DNA of 64,000 bases from Polaribacter vadi (lineage in GTDB: Bacteria > Bacteroidota > Bacteroidia > Flavobacteriales > Flavobacteriaceae): the NCBI RefSeq assembly GCF_018861005.1, contig NZ_JAHKQL010000015.1, positions 1 to 64,000 of the forward strand. Reading direction: 5' to 3'. A program made the translations under genes and the position numbers. Positions 53,138 to 62,272 of this stretch are shown here, piece by piece (positions within the stretch are counted from its first letter, which is position 1; every line of letters starts with the position of its first letter). The notes beneath the pieces were generated by a model. It saw only the letters and a list, made by a program, of their open reading frames with translations, ran no database searches and was not told the origin of the DNA.

Positions 53138-55522
53138 TTAATTACTTCTTCTTTGCTCATCATTATTGCTAAAAGCTCTGTTTTTTACCTTAACTTTTTT
53201 GTTTCCAAAATCGTAAGAAAGTGAAATTCTAATATTTCTAGAGCTTTCATTAGATCTGTAATTTTGTTTAATCCCATTCACATCAGAAACATAATCTCTT
53301 AAACTTGCTGTGTTAAAAACGTCGTTGCAAAATATAGAGAATTTTACATTATTTTTAAATTGATGTTGTAAGCCAAAAGATAAATTATATAAATTACCAA
53401 CACTATATAAACCTCTACTGTGTTTAGATCCAAACCAAGAATTTACTTGTAATTTTGTGTTGTTAGATACAGAAAATGTATTGTTAGAACTAATAGATAA
53501 TTGCGTTCCGTTTTTCGGATTAGTGCCAATATCTTTTGTAAATTTAGTAACAAATGCCATTAGACTTAGGTTGTTCTGAGATTTCCACCAAGAAATTTTA
53601 TTGTAAGAAAAACCTTCTGAAAACATATAAGTAAATGTTTTAAAATAGTTTTCTCTTGTAATTATTTGATCTTGATTTTGAGCATCTGTATTAAAAACTG
53701 CTCCAAAACCATCATTAGTAATGTTTAAAGAAAAACTAGTATTTAAGTTGTTTTTATAAAGGTGATAAACCTCGAAATTATCTGAAAAAGATGGTTGTAA
53801 AAACGGATTTCCAACACTGTAACTATTGTCATTAATATAAACTCTAAACGGATTTAAGTTTCTAAAATTAGGTCTGCTTATTCTTTTACCATACGCAAAA
53901 CCAAAATTATGAAGTTCGTTCTTTTTATAAGAAAGATATAAAGTAGGGAATAATTTGCTATAGTTATTTTGGTTTTCTTGTTGTATTGCTGCGTTAATTC
54001 CTGTGGCTTTTGTGTCTTCAAAACGTAAGCCAAATTGTAATGTTAATTTATCAGATAAATTGGTATTTCCAGAAAAATAAGCCGCTAATACATTTTCTTC
54101 ATATTCAAAAGCATTAGATCTGTTTGGGTCTAAAACTTCATTACCAGAAAGCGTATTGTAGTAGAATACATTACTCTTTGTATTTGTAAAACTCGCTTTA
54201 ACTCCATAAGATAATTTTATTTTCTTAAGAGGAAAAGCAACATCTATTTGAGTATTAAAATTTTCTATTTCTTGATTTGCTAAATTTAATGCTGCTGCAT
54301 TTATACCTTGAGAATTGTAATTGACATCAAAACTTTCTGCAATAAAATCTTGACTAATTTTTGAGTTGTACGTAAAATAATCTACATCTAAAGAAATACT
54401 TTTACCTAGAGAATCTAACTCAGAATTTAAATGAAAATTTATAGAATGATTCTTGTTCTTAACCTCTCTGTTTCCAGTATTTATCAAACTACTTTGCAAG
54501 TTTTTTTGATTGTCAAAAATTGTTGATGTTGTTGTGCCTACTATATCTGGTTGTTTTGTGTTTCCTAAATATTGTATTCCAAAAGTAGTTTTATCAGAAA
54601 GTGCATAATCAACCAAAAAACGCCCAGAAAATTGGTCTTTTTTATTCTTTCCTTTAATGTCAATATCCCAAAAATTGTTAGGATAATTAATTAATAGTCC
54701 TTCTAAACCTTCAAAGCTTCCTTTGGTTGCATTTATACTTGCTGATAAAGAAAGTTTATTTTTATTGTAAAAGAAATTATTAGCAAGCGTGGTAAAATTA
54801 TACTTGTTTTGATTGTAAGAAACTGTAGTTGCATTTCTCCAAGAATCTAACAATCCTTTCTTTAAAATTATATTTATTAGACCTCCATTTCCTGCAGCAT
54901 CATATTTTGCTGGCGGATTTGTAATTACTTCTATTTTAAGAATATTGCTTGCAGAAAATCCGCTTAAAAAACTCATTAAATCATCACCTTGTAAAGGAGA
55001 AATTCTACCATTAATCATTACTTGAGTTGCCCCTTTTCCTAAAATAGAAAGTGCTCCATTTATAACTTGAACTCCAGGAGTTATGCTTAAAACATCAATA
55101 CCATTTCCACCAGTAGCAGAAATACTTTTTGCAACATTAAAAATCATTCTATCAATTTTTCTTTCTAAAATTCTTTTTTCTGTTTTTACAATAATTTCGT
55201 TTAAAGCTTGTGTGTTTTCCTCTAAAATAATAGTTCCTAAATGTAGATTTTTATCAATTTTAATAGTTTTTTTCCAAGTTTTATATCCTAAGAAAATAAT
55301 TTCTAAGGTATAATTTCCACTAGTAGTTTTTAGTTCAAAAACACCATTTTCATCTGTAGTAATTCCAGTAACTATTTTATTGGTTTTGTCTTTTAAAATT
55401 ACATTTGCAAACGGAATAACATCTAAATTATCAGTTACTTTTCCTGAAATAATTTGTGCTGATAAAATTCCTGAGCATAATAAAGTAAGTACAATTAATG
55501 TGTTTTTAATATTTGTTTTCAT
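53138..55522 (-). CDS. TonB-dependent-receptor-like outer-membrane protein with CarboxypepD_reg domain
   Basis: The 794-aa protein has a signal peptide ending GILSAQ, a CarboxypepD_reg-like beta-sandwich (about 22-105: IISGKVTDNLDVIPFANVIL, TTDENGVFELKTTSGNYTLEI), a plug domain (LSITPGVQVINGALSILGKGATQVMINGR) and a large outer-membrane beta-barrel from about residue 230. The barrel type is the OMP family 3 common in Bacteroidota, sometimes without a clear TonB box. I chose ATG 55,522. The longer frame has a non-signal leader. It lies downstream of a membrane-bound AraC regulator gene, with repeats between them, so it is probably the regulator's target. The ligand is unknown. Confidence 0.85.
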   Translation of the reverse strand: MKTNIKNTLIVLTLLCSGILSAQIISGKVTDNLDVIPFANVILKDKTNKIVTGITTDENGVFELKTTSGNYTLEIIFLGYKTWKKTIKIDKNLHLGTIILEENTQALNEIIVKTEKRILERKIDRMIFNVAKSISATGGNGIDVLSITPGVQVINGALSILGKGATQVMINGRISPLQGDDLMSFLSGFSASNILKIEVITNPPAKYDAAGNGGLINIILKKGLLDSWRNATTVSYNQNKYNFTTLANNFFYNKNKLSLSASINATKGSFEGLEGLLINYPNNFWDIDIKGKNKKDQFSGRFLVDYALSDKTTFGIQYLGNTKQPDIVGTTTSTIFDNQKNLQSSLINTGNREVKNKNHSINFHLNSELDSLGKSISLDVDYFTYNSKISQDFIAESFDVNYNSQGINAAALNLANQEIENFNTQIDVAFPLKKIKLSYGVKASFTNTKSNVFYYNTLSGNEVLDPNRSNAFEYEENVLAAYFSGNTNLSDKLTLQFGLRFEDTKATGINAAIQQENQNNYSKLFPTLYLSYKKNELHNFGFAYGKRISRPNFRNLNPFRVYINDNSYSVGNPFLQPSFSDNFEVYHLYKNNLNTSFSLNITNDGFGAVFNTDAQNQDQIITRENYFKTFTYMFSEGFSYNKISWWKSQNNLSLMAFVTKFTKDIGTNPKNGTQLSISSNNTFSVSNNTKLQVNSWFGSKHSRGLYSVGNLYNLSFGLQHQFKNNVKFSIFCNDVFNTASLRDYVSDVNGIKQNYRSNESSRNIRISLSYDFGNKKVKVKNRAFSNNDEQRRSN

Positions 55523-55582
55523 CGTTTTTGTTTTTGATGATACAAATGTGCAATTCAAATTAATTTTGTGCGACCGAAAACG

Positions 55583-55645
55583 CAAAGTCGAACTGTTTTC
55601 TGTAAAAGAAATCAGTTCGACTTTGTTTTGTAAACGTTCGACTTT
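55583..55645 (-). promoter_or_regulatory. AraC-type operator candidate: repeats 21 bp apart
   Basis: GTTCGACTTT occurs at 55,615-55,624 and 55,636-55,645, exactly 21 bp apart, and again inverted as AAAGTCGAAC at 55,584-55,593. Copy one and the inverted copy form a perfect 13-bp palindrome (55,583-55,595 with 55,613-55,625). The set lies 60-125 bases before the receptor start codon. A CACATTTG sequence, similar to a -7 box, lies between them on the minus strand. The palindrome alone could also be the end of the regulator transcript. Confidence 0.55.
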
Positions 55646-55662
55646 ACGTTAAATAATTGATT

Positions 55663-56781
55663 TTAAGTAGTTTTTCTAAACTGAGTTGGCGTTTTTCCTG
55701 TATACTTTTTAAAAGCAGTATTAAAGGATGATTTAGAATTAAAACCAACTTCGTATAAAATTTCTAAGACTGTATATTCTTTTTTGGACGGATTTCTAAG
55801 TATATTTTTAGCTTCTTCGATTCTATATTCGTTTACAAAATCGAAAAAATGCTGATTTAAATTTTGATTGATTAAAACAGATAAATCTCTGGAATTCATT
55901 TTTAATGCTGAAGCTAAATCTCTAATCGTTAAAGACGGATTTAAGTATGGTTTTTTATTAACCATAAAATCTTTTAAGAGTGAGATTTTTGGGTTTATCA
56001 CTTTTTTAATTTCAGTGTTTTTAATTTCTTTTGATGTTTTTAAATCTACATCTACACCTTTAAATAATTTAGGAGAATTTACAGCCTTTAAAAACAGCCA
56101 ACAGATAAAAAAGACACCAAAAAGTAAAGTTACAGTTCTAATAATATCTATTGCATTACCATTATAATTTACTCGAATATAACCTTTTATAAGTGTTATT
56201 ACTTGCCCAATAAAGAGCAAAATAGATAATTGTTTTAACCAATTATAGTTTTTAAAAGCATTTTTATCTGTGTAATTTTCCAGTAATAATTTTCTATATC
56301 TTAAAATATAATAGATTTCTGCGCATAAATATGCAAAGGATAAAACATCACCAAAATAGCTTAAAAATTGTACTTCACTATTATTATCATAGTTGCTAAA
56401 AAAGGCAATTTTAGCAGCATCATCTGCTAAAAAGAAATTAGGTAGTAGTACTAAAATAGTAATTAACCAAGGTAATAAATGAATTAAATGTTTCCATTTC
56501 AACTTAAAATTTGAATAAATTACTGATAAAATATATAAAAATAAAAGCGGATTTTTAAACAAAGAAATTTTATTTCTTAGCATTTCTAGATCAAGAGGTA
56601 ATTCTATAATTTGATAATAAAAAAAAGCACTAATATCTATTGCAGTAATTATTAAAAAAGCTGCTAAAAGCTGATTGCTTAGTTTTTTTTCTGCTTTTAC
56701 AGAAAGTAAAAAAACAGAAAACAACAAAAATAGGATTACAATAAGAACAGCTAAAAAACTAATTATGGAATCATAATTCAT
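55663..56781 (-). CDS. Membrane-anchored AraC family transcriptional regulator
   Basis: The 372-aa protein has seven or eight hydrophobic helices in residues 1-235 and a cytoplasmic C-terminal AraC DNA-binding domain of about 105 residues (PSLTIRDLASALKMNSRDLSVLINQNL, then YTVLEILYEVGFNSKSSFNTAFKKYTGKTPTQFRK). Such proteins sense a signal at the membrane and directly bind DNA. The downstream receptor gene and the spaced repeats in front of it are the natural target. Confidence 0.88.
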   Translation of the reverse strand: MNYDSIISFLAVLIVILFLLFSVFLLSVKAEKKLSNQLLAAFLIITAIDISAFFYYQIIELPLDLEMLRNKISLFKNPLLFLYILSVIYSNFKLKWKHLIHLLPWLITILVLLPNFFLADDAAKIAFFSNYDNNSEVQFLSYFGDVLSFAYLCAEIYYILRYRKLLLENYTDKNAFKNYNWLKQLSILLFIGQVITLIKGYIRVNYNGNAIDIIRTVTLLFGVFFICWLFLKAVNSPKLFKGVDVDLKTSKEIKNTEIKKVINPKISLLKDFMVNKKPYLNPSLTIRDLASALKMNSRDLSVLINQNLNQHFFDFVNEYRIEEAKNILRNPSKKEYTVLEILYEVGFNSKSSFNTAFKKYTGKTPTQFRKTT

Positions 56782-56816
56782 AATTTCAAATATACTTATT
56801 ATTTAGAAGAGCATAA

Positions 56817-57593
56817 TTATATAAAATTTGTTAATGTATCAATCAAAATTGCTGTGTTTTCTATATGACTCATATGCCCATCAGGAAAAACAACAAAATC
56901 TGAATTGGTATTTTTAGCTTCATCAATAGAAGCTTCAAAATCTAAAACTGGATCTTTTTCACCAATAATCATCAATTTTTTAAATGTGTTTTTTGTTAAA
57001 ATATGGTTCCTATTTGGTCTGTTTTTCATTCCTTCATTAGCAGCCATATAACCTTGTACAGAAGTTTTTAAGGCTTGTATTTTAACGTCTTCAATTTCGT
57101 TTTTATATTTTGATAAATTCTCTGGATGAAACAAATTAGCAACCGACATTTTTACCAAAGATTCAAAGCTATTCTGAACCATTTTATTGGCTCTTGTTCT
57201 TAGGTTTTTGCGTTCTTCAGAATCTTCGTTAGAAGTAGAATTCATTAAACATAAACCTTTTATTTTCTTCGGATTTTTATCTGCCAAAGCCAAAGCAACA
57301 TAACCGCCCAAAGAATGCCCAATTAAAAAATAGTCATTAATTTTTAGATGATGTAAAACAGCCTTAATACTTTCTGCAAATAATTCCATAGAATGGATAT
57401 AACCAATAGATTCTGAGTTTCCATGACCTAATAAATCAACTGTAATTATTCTATTGTTTTTAGAAAGTTGAGGTGTAATTTTATCCCACATTGTGGAATT
57501 CTCTAAAAATCCGTGAATTAGAACAATTGGGGTTCCTTTTCCTACATCAGAAAAAGAAATGTTTGCGTTTTTGAATGTGATTGATTTCTGCAT
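56817..57593 (-). CDS. Alpha/beta hydrolase
   Basis: The 258-aa protein has the alpha/beta-hydrolase fold: VLIHGFLENSTMWD with the oxyanion-hole residues, the nucleophile Ser in IGHSLGGYVALALA (GHSLGG), the acid in GEKDPVLDFE, and the final His in PDGHMSHIE. It resembles esterases, lactonases and haloperoxidase-like enzymes, and the substrate cannot be named. I took ATG 57,593 (MQKSITFKNANISF). It is transcribed away from the serine hydrolase gene across a 43-base gap, so their promoters overlap. Confidence 0.88.
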   Translation of the reverse strand: MQKSITFKNANISFSDVGKGTPIVLIHGFLENSTMWDKITPQLSKNNRIITVDLLGHGNSESIGYIHSMELFAESIKAVLHHLKINDYFLIGHSLGGYVALALADKNPKKIKGLCLMNSTSNEDSEERKNLRTRANKMVQNSFESLVKMSVANLFHPENLSKYKNEIEDVKIQALKTSVQGYMAANEGMKNRPNRNHILTKNTFKKLMIIGEKDPVLDFEASIDEAKNTNSDFVVFPDGHMSHIENTAILIDTLTNFI

Positions 57594-57636
57594 CACACAA
57601 AAATATGTATATTTCAAGTATTAAAATAAACATTCT

Positions 57637-59193
57637 ATGTTCAAATTCAAACACACATTTTTAGTACTCTTATTAACGTTTTTTTCTATTCAAATTGATG
57701 CTCAAATCAAAGAAAAAACTTTAGATGAACTTATACAAAAAACCTTAATCACTTTTGATGTTCCAGGAATTTCTGTAGGTATTTTAAAGGATGGGAAAAT
57801 GGTTTATTCAAAAGGTTTTGGTGTTCGTTCTTTAACAAATAAAAAAGAAATGAACGAAAGCACTTTAGTAGGTGTAGCATCTAACAGTAAAGGTTTTACC
57901 TGTTTTGCATTAGCAATGATGGTAGATGAAGGTAAACTAAATTGGGATGATAAAGTAAGAAAATATATTCCTGAATTTCAGTTGTATGATGCTTGGGTAA
58001 CAGAAAATTTTACGATTAGAGATTTGGTTACACACAGAAATGGAATGGGTTTAGGCGCAGGCGATTTAATGTTTTTTCCTGAAGGAAATGATTTTAAAGT
58101 AAAAGACCTTATCAACAATGTAAAATATTTAAAACCAGAAACTTCATTTAGAAGCACATTTGCTTACAATAACAATATGTTTATTATTGCTGGCGAAGTT
58201 TTAAAACGTGTTAGTGGTCTTTCTTGGGAAGAGTTTATTGAAACAAAAATTATGAAACCTGTTGGAATGACAAGTAGTAAAGCGTCTTATAACAGAGTTA
58301 CAGACAAATCAAATATTATTGATGCACATACAAGAACAGAAGGTAAAGTAATACAAATACCTCATGATTGGAGTGAAACTGCAAATGCTGCTGGTGGTAT
58401 TGTAAGCAACGTAAAAGATATGTTAACTTGGGCTAATTTTTTAATGAATGATGCTGTAACTACATCAGGAAAAAGATTGTTAAGCACAAACCAATTTCAT
58501 GAATTATGGCAACTGCAAACACCTTTAAAAGTTAGAAAAGGAGATTTGTACAATTCCAATTTTAAAGGTTATGGTTTAGGTTGGTTTTTAACAGATGTAA
58601 AAGGTGGTTACAAACAAGTGTATCATACAGGAGGTTTATTGGGTACAGTAACTCAGTTTACTATGATTCCAGATTTAGATTTGGGTATTATTGTACTAAC
58701 AAATCAAATGAATGGAAATGCTTTTAACACCATTACAAATACTATAAAAGATAGTTATTTAGGTTATGACAATAGAAACTGGATAAAAACCTATGGAGAT
58801 AAAAATGCCAGCTATTTGCAATATAATGATAGCATAAAAGCAAGTATTTATAAGAAAGTTGATATTGCAAAAAGTAATAAAAATTTACCAAAACCATCAC
58901 AAATTGTAGGTACATATTCAGACAATTGGTTTGGTGATGTTATTATTTCTTTTGATGATAATAAGTACACTATAAAAAGTAAAAGATCTACAGATATTAC
59001 AGGTGAATTATTGCCATTTAACCAAACAACTTATGTGGCAAAATGGAACAACAGAAGTTTTGATGCAGATGTTTTTGTAAACTTTACGTTTGATGAAAAT
59101 GGAAATGCAAAAAGTGCAACTATGAAATATATTGCACCAATTACAGATTTTAGTTTTGATTTTCACGATTTAAATCTTCAAAAAATAGATTAA
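57637..59193 (+). CDS. Serine hydrolase, class C beta-lactamase family
   Basis: The 518-aa protein has a signal peptide (ending QIDAQ, about residue 23) and a beta-lactamase/penicillin-binding-like domain with the SxxK motif SNSK (GVASNSKGFTCFALA), the YxN motif AYNNN, and the HTG motif YHTGG. The C-terminal part (about 415-518) is a lipocalin-like DUF3471-type domain (VGTYSDNWFGDVIISFDDNKY). Members act as esterases or D-amino peptidases, and resistance to beta-lactams cannot be assumed. The next gene, a branched-chain amino-acid carrier, starts four bases after it. Confidence 0.88.
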   Translation: MFKFKHTFLVLLLTFFSIQIDAQIKEKTLDELIQKTLITFDVPGISVGILKDGKMVYSKGFGVRSLTNKKEMNESTLVGVASNSKGFTCFALAMMVDEGKLNWDDKVRKYIPEFQLYDAWVTENFTIRDLVTHRNGMGLGAGDLMFFPEGNDFKVKDLINNVKYLKPETSFRSTFAYNNNMFIIAGEVLKRVSGLSWEEFIETKIMKPVGMTSSKASYNRVTDKSNIIDAHTRTEGKVIQIPHDWSETANAAGGIVSNVKDMLTWANFLMNDAVTTSGKRLLSTNQFHELWQLQTPLKVRKGDLYNSNFKGYGLGWFLTDVKGGYKQVYHTGGLLGTVTQFTMIPDLDLGIIVLTNQMNGNAFNTITNTIKDSYLGYDNRNWIKTYGDKNASYLQYNDSIKASIYKKVDIAKSNKNLPKPSQIVGTYSDNWFGDVIISFDDNKYTIKSKRSTDITGELLPFNQTTYVAKWNNRSFDADVFVNFTFDENGNAKSATMKYIAPITDFSFDFHDLNLQKID

Positions 59194-59196
59194 TTT

Positions 59197-60471
59197 ATGA
59201 ACAAAACAAAAGAAATTTGGATTGCAGGTTTTGCACTTTTTTCACTCTTTTTTGGAGCAGGAAATTTAATATTACCTCCAAGTTTGGGCGCAAAAGCAGG
59301 TTTAGATTGGTGGATTGTTGTTTTAGGCTTTGTGCTTACAGGAGTTACTATTCCTATTTTGGCAATTTTTGCACACGCTAAATTACAAGGAACTTTATAC
59401 GATTTTGGTAAAAAAGTTTCTCCGGTTTTTAGTACCATTTTTTGCTTTTTAATCTACATTATTGCAGTTGCAATTCCATCACCAAGAACTGCAGCAGTTA
59501 CACACGAAATTGCAATTCAGCCATTTTTTGATTCCTCACCTATTTTAACTAGTATTATCTACTTTTTATTGGTTTTTATTTTTGCGGTAAATCGTTCCAA
59601 AATCATTAGTTTAATTGGTAAGTTTTTAACCCCAATTATTGTAATTATTTTATTGCTAATTATTGCAATTGTAACTTTTACAGCCCAAGGAACTGTAAAT
59701 CCATCCACTTTAAAAAAACCTTTTGTAGATGGTATTTTAGAAGGTTACCAAACTTTTGACGCCATTGCTGGTGTAGTTGTAGGAGCCGTAATTATTATCT
59801 CATTAAATTATAGTTCGCACACCACTTTTGATGCCAAAAGAAAATTAATTAGACAAGCAGGTTTTATTGCAGGTACAGGTTTATTATTAATTTATGGAGG
59901 TTTAATTTTAAGTGGTTCGTTGTTATCATCAACCTTTGTAGAAAACGCTTCTAGAACTGAAATTTTAACCAGTTTAAGTACACAAACTTTAGGGAATTTA
60001 GGTGCTACTTTTTTAAGTATTTTAGTGGCTTTGGCTTGTTTTACAACAGCAGTTGGTATTGTAACAGGTACAGCAGATTATATAAAAGGCATTTGCAATG
60101 ATTCTAAAAAGGCTTACATACTTACAGCAGCCATTGCTTCAATTATAGGAATTTTTGTGGGTAGTTATCAAGTAGATTTTATCATTACAATAGCAGTCCC
60201 AGCCTTAATGTTTTTATACCCAATAACTATTATGCTGATTATTTTAAATATTGTACCAGACAAATACGCATCAAAATTGGTGTTTAGAGGTGTAATTTTA
60301 GTAACCTTTATTTTTAGTATTCCAGATTTTTTAGGGTTTATCATCCCAAGAGAAAATTTAACAGGTATTGTAAATGTAATTCCTTTAGCCAAACATAGTT
60401 TGGGTTGGGTTTTACCAGCAATTTTGGTTTTTGGGTTGCTGAATTTGAAGAAGAAAGTGTTAACGAAATAG
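59197..60471 (+). CDS. brnQ: Branched-chain amino acid transport system II carrier protein
   Basis: The 424-aa protein has twelve membrane helices and the N-terminal family signature WIAGFALFSLFFGAGNLILPPSLG, followed by SPRTAAVTHEIA. BrnQ imports leucine, isoleucine and valine with sodium or protons. Its gene follows the serine hydrolase gene by four bases, so a peptide-cleaving enzyme with amino-acid uptake is a reasonable picture, but that link is inference. Confidence 0.9.
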   Translation: MNKTKEIWIAGFALFSLFFGAGNLILPPSLGAKAGLDWWIVVLGFVLTGVTIPILAIFAHAKLQGTLYDFGKKVSPVFSTIFCFLIYIIAVAIPSPRTAAVTHEIAIQPFFDSSPILTSIIYFLLVFIFAVNRSKIISLIGKFLTPIIVIILLLIIAIVTFTAQGTVNPSTLKKPFVDGILEGYQTFDAIAGVVVGAVIIISLNYSSHTTFDAKRKLIRQAGFIAGTGLLLIYGGLILSGSLLSSTFVENASRTEILTSLSTQTLGNLGATFLSILVALACFTTAVGIVTGTADYIKGICNDSKKAYILTAAIASIIGIFVGSYQVDFIITIAVPALMFLYPITIMLIILNIVPDKYASKLVFRGVILVTFIFSIPDFLGFIIPRENLTGIVNVIPLAKHSLGWVLPAILVFGLLNLKKKVLTK

Positions 60472-60522
60472 AGTTTAAGTTTCCATCACTTTTTACGACC
60501 AACAAACAAAACAAACTCAAAT

Positions 60523-61362
60523 TTGGCAGTTCAAGACATCACTAAACATTCTTTTAAAGATATTTTTTCGGTAAGCACAGTAGCATTTGAAAAAGCCTGT
60601 ACAATAGATCATTCAATTCAACAAAATAATTATTCTATTTATTGGATTCAAGAAGGAAGTGGAATCTATAATATCGATTTTGAACAATACACTTTTACAG
60701 ATAATGTATTATTTTTCTTATCACCAGGCCAAGTTTTTACTGTAGATTCAGAACAAATAAAAACGGCTTATAAATTAACTTTTAAAAGAGATTTTTACTG
60801 CATACAAACACACGATGCAGAAGTAGCTTGTAACGGAATTTTATTCAACAATATTTATGAAACCCCTTTTGTAAAACCCTGCGAAAAAGACACAAAAAAA
60901 CTCAACTATATTTTAGAAAATCTGATAGAAGAATTTCAGCAAAACGAAACTGCACAATATGATATGTTGCAAGCCTATTTAAAGCAATTCATTATAAATT
61001 CTGTACGTATTAAAAAAGAAAATCACGTAATAAAAGAAGACACAGAAACACGTTTATTTAAGGATTTTAGTTTGTTGGTAGAGCAGAATTTTAAAAGTAT
61101 GCACACAGTAACAGATTACGCAAATAGATTAGGACTTTCGCCAAAATCGATTACCAAACACTTTCAGAAATTGGGTGCAAAAACACCATCAGAATTTATT
61201 AAAAACCGCATTTTATTAGAAGCAAAACGTTTGTTGATTTACACAGACAAAACCGTTAAAGAAATTGCTTTTGAGCTCGGTTTTAACGATCCTGCTTACT
61301 TTACACGCTTTTTTACAAAGGCAATTTCAAAATCTCCACTTCAATTTAAAAAGGAATACTAA
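60523..61362 (+). CDS. AraC family transcriptional regulator
   Basis: The 279-aa protein has an N-terminal cupin-like sensing domain (IQEGSGIYNIDFEQYTFTDNVLFFLSPGQVF) and a C-terminal AraC DNA-binding domain with both helix-turn-helix units (TVTDYANRLGLSPKSITKHFQKLG, then KEIAFELGFNDPAYFTRFFTKAISKSPLQFKKEY). Translation begins at TTG 60,523. No ATG keeps the N-terminal domain. Downstream lie two copies of a 62-bp promoter element with TGTCCA repeats 21 bp apart, the spacing expected for an AraC protein. Confidence 0.9.
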   Translation: MAVQDITKHSFKDIFSVSTVAFEKACTIDHSIQQNNYSIYWIQEGSGIYNIDFEQYTFTDNVLFFLSPGQVFTVDSEQIKTAYKLTFKRDFYCIQTHDAEVACNGILFNNIYETPFVKPCEKDTKKLNYILENLIEEFQQNETAQYDMLQAYLKQFIINSVRIKKENHVIKEDTETRLFKDFSLLVEQNFKSMHTVTDYANRLGLSPKSITKHFQKLGAKTPSEFIKNRILLEAKRLLIYTDKTVKEIAFELGFNDPAYFTRFFTKAISKSPLQFKKEY

Positions 61363-61683
61363 ACCTATTTCTTGTATAATTTTAATACTAATTTGTGCGT
61401 GTCTTTGTACTGATTATCATCAGCACAAAGTCAGGCTTTCTCAACTCGCTTTTTAAAGTTTTATCAAACTTTAAAAGAGCTCAAACAAATTGTTCAATCC
61501 TTCACGCGTGCATTTTTGCCAACTTTATTTCCTTGTCCAAACAGTAGGAACTTTTGTCCATTTTTAAACCTTTGTCTTGGTTGCATCTTTGCAGTGTAAA
61601 TAAAACAAATCATTTTAAGATAATTTCTAAATACATTAAAAACATCTTTCCTGTGTTAACAGGAACCTAAAACAAATATAAAT
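61363..61683. other. Intergenic region with hairpin and regulated promoter
   Basis: No gene is seen. TTTTAAAGTTT (61,451-61,461) and AAACTTTAAAA (61,466-61,476) form an 11-bp hairpin that may end the araC transcript, though no T-tract follows. The 62-bp promoter element (copy A) follows at 61,534, leaving a leader of roughly 85 bases before the thioredoxin gene. Confidence 0.5.
61534..61595 (+). promoter_or_regulatory. Regulated promoter element, copy A (before thioredoxin)
   Basis: The 62-bp element begins with TGTCCAAAC, has TGTCCATTTTTAAA exactly 21 bp later, and ends TTGGTTGCATCTTTGCAGT. CATCTTTG stands where the -7 box TAnnTTTG is expected. The direct repeat TGTCCA-N15-TGTCCA suggests AraC binding, and the araC gene is next door. 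A near-identical copy lies at 62,010. Confidence 0.65.
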
Positions 61684-61998
61684 ATGGAAATACAATTAGA
61701 ACAAACTCAAGCAAACGATATTATAAAAAACAACCCAACTGTTTTATTAGATTTTTATGCAGATTGGTGTGGCCCTTGCCAAACATTATTACCTACAATT
61801 CACAAATTAGCAGACGAGTTAAAAGATGATGTTACTATTAAAAAAGTAAACGTAGATAACAACCAAGAATTAGCAGCAAAATTCGGAATTAGAAACATAC
61901 CAACTTTGGTTTTCTTTAAAGATGGTAAAGCAGTAGATAAACATACAGGTTTAATTACAGAAAGAAATTTAAGAAGCAAAATAGACAGATTAAAGTAA
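61684..61998 (+). CDS. Thioredoxin (AraC-linked copy)
   Basis: The 104-aa protein has the active site DWCGPCQ (Cys29, Cys32), the cis-proline NIPT, and the usual minimal thioredoxin length, with no signal peptide. It is the first gene after the araC regulator and has copy A of the 62-bp promoter element upstream. Downstream, copy B precedes the small Cys protein, AhpD-like and cupredoxin-like genes, so this thioredoxin is probably the electron donor in a small redox regulon. Confidence 0.92.
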   Translation: MEIQLEQTQANDIIKNNPTVLLDFYADWCGPCQTLLPTIHKLADELKDDVTIKKVNVDNNQELAAKFGIRNIPTLVFFKDGKAVDKHTGLITERNLRSKIDRLK

Positions 61999-62009
61999 AT
62001 AAATTTTAC

Positions 62010-62071
62010 TGTCCAAACCAAAGGAACTTTTGTCCATTTTTAAAGGTTAATGTTGGTTGCATCTTTGCAGT
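62010..62071 (+). promoter_or_regulatory. Regulated promoter element, copy B (before the 32-aa Cys protein)
   Basis: This repeats copy A at the same length, with the same TGTCCAAAC, the TGTCCATTTTTAAA 21 bp further on, and the same TTGGTTGCATCTTTGCAGT end. It differs mainly at three bases after the first repeat and in about six bases between the second repeat and the -7 region. Sharing this much of a promoter without sharing coding sequence points to a common regulator. Confidence 0.65.
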
Positions 62072-62103
62072 ATCAATCAGTAACAACTAAAAAAATAAAA
62101 ATT

Positions 62104-62202
62104 ATGAAAACAATAGAAAGTACACAATGTCCTAATTGTTGGGGCTACCAAACTTACGATGAGCAAAGTCCAGAACAACAACTTTGTGAGTGTAAAAGCT
62201 AA
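62104..62202 (+). CDS. Four-cysteine mini-protein, 32 aa
   Basis: An ATG at 62,104 opens a 32-codon frame ending TAA at 62,200-62,202. The product is MKTIESTQCPNCWGYQTYDE followed by QSPEQQLCECKS. The CPNC and CEC cysteines could bind one zinc or iron atom or serve in thiol exchange. It sits right after promoter copy B and 70 bases before the AhpD-like gene. Its exact position after a regulated promoter and the clean Cys pattern support a real gene. I cannot name a family. Confidence 0.6.
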   Translation: MKTIESTQCPNCWGYQTYDEQSPEQQLCECKS

Positions 62203-62272
62203 CAATATAAAATTAAAAAAAATAAATAGTTAAAACAATCGCTGAAAAATATCAGCATAAAAAATAGAAATT

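Noticed and set aside
55583..55625. 13-bp palindrome read only as a terminator of the AraC gene
   Set aside because: No T-tract follows it on the minus strand, and a third matching half-site at 21-bp spacing fits an operator better. A dual role is still possible.
61980..62072. Copy B promoter as a simple duplication that includes coding sequence
   Set aside because: Similarity stops outside the 62-bp element, and the flanking genes are unrelated.
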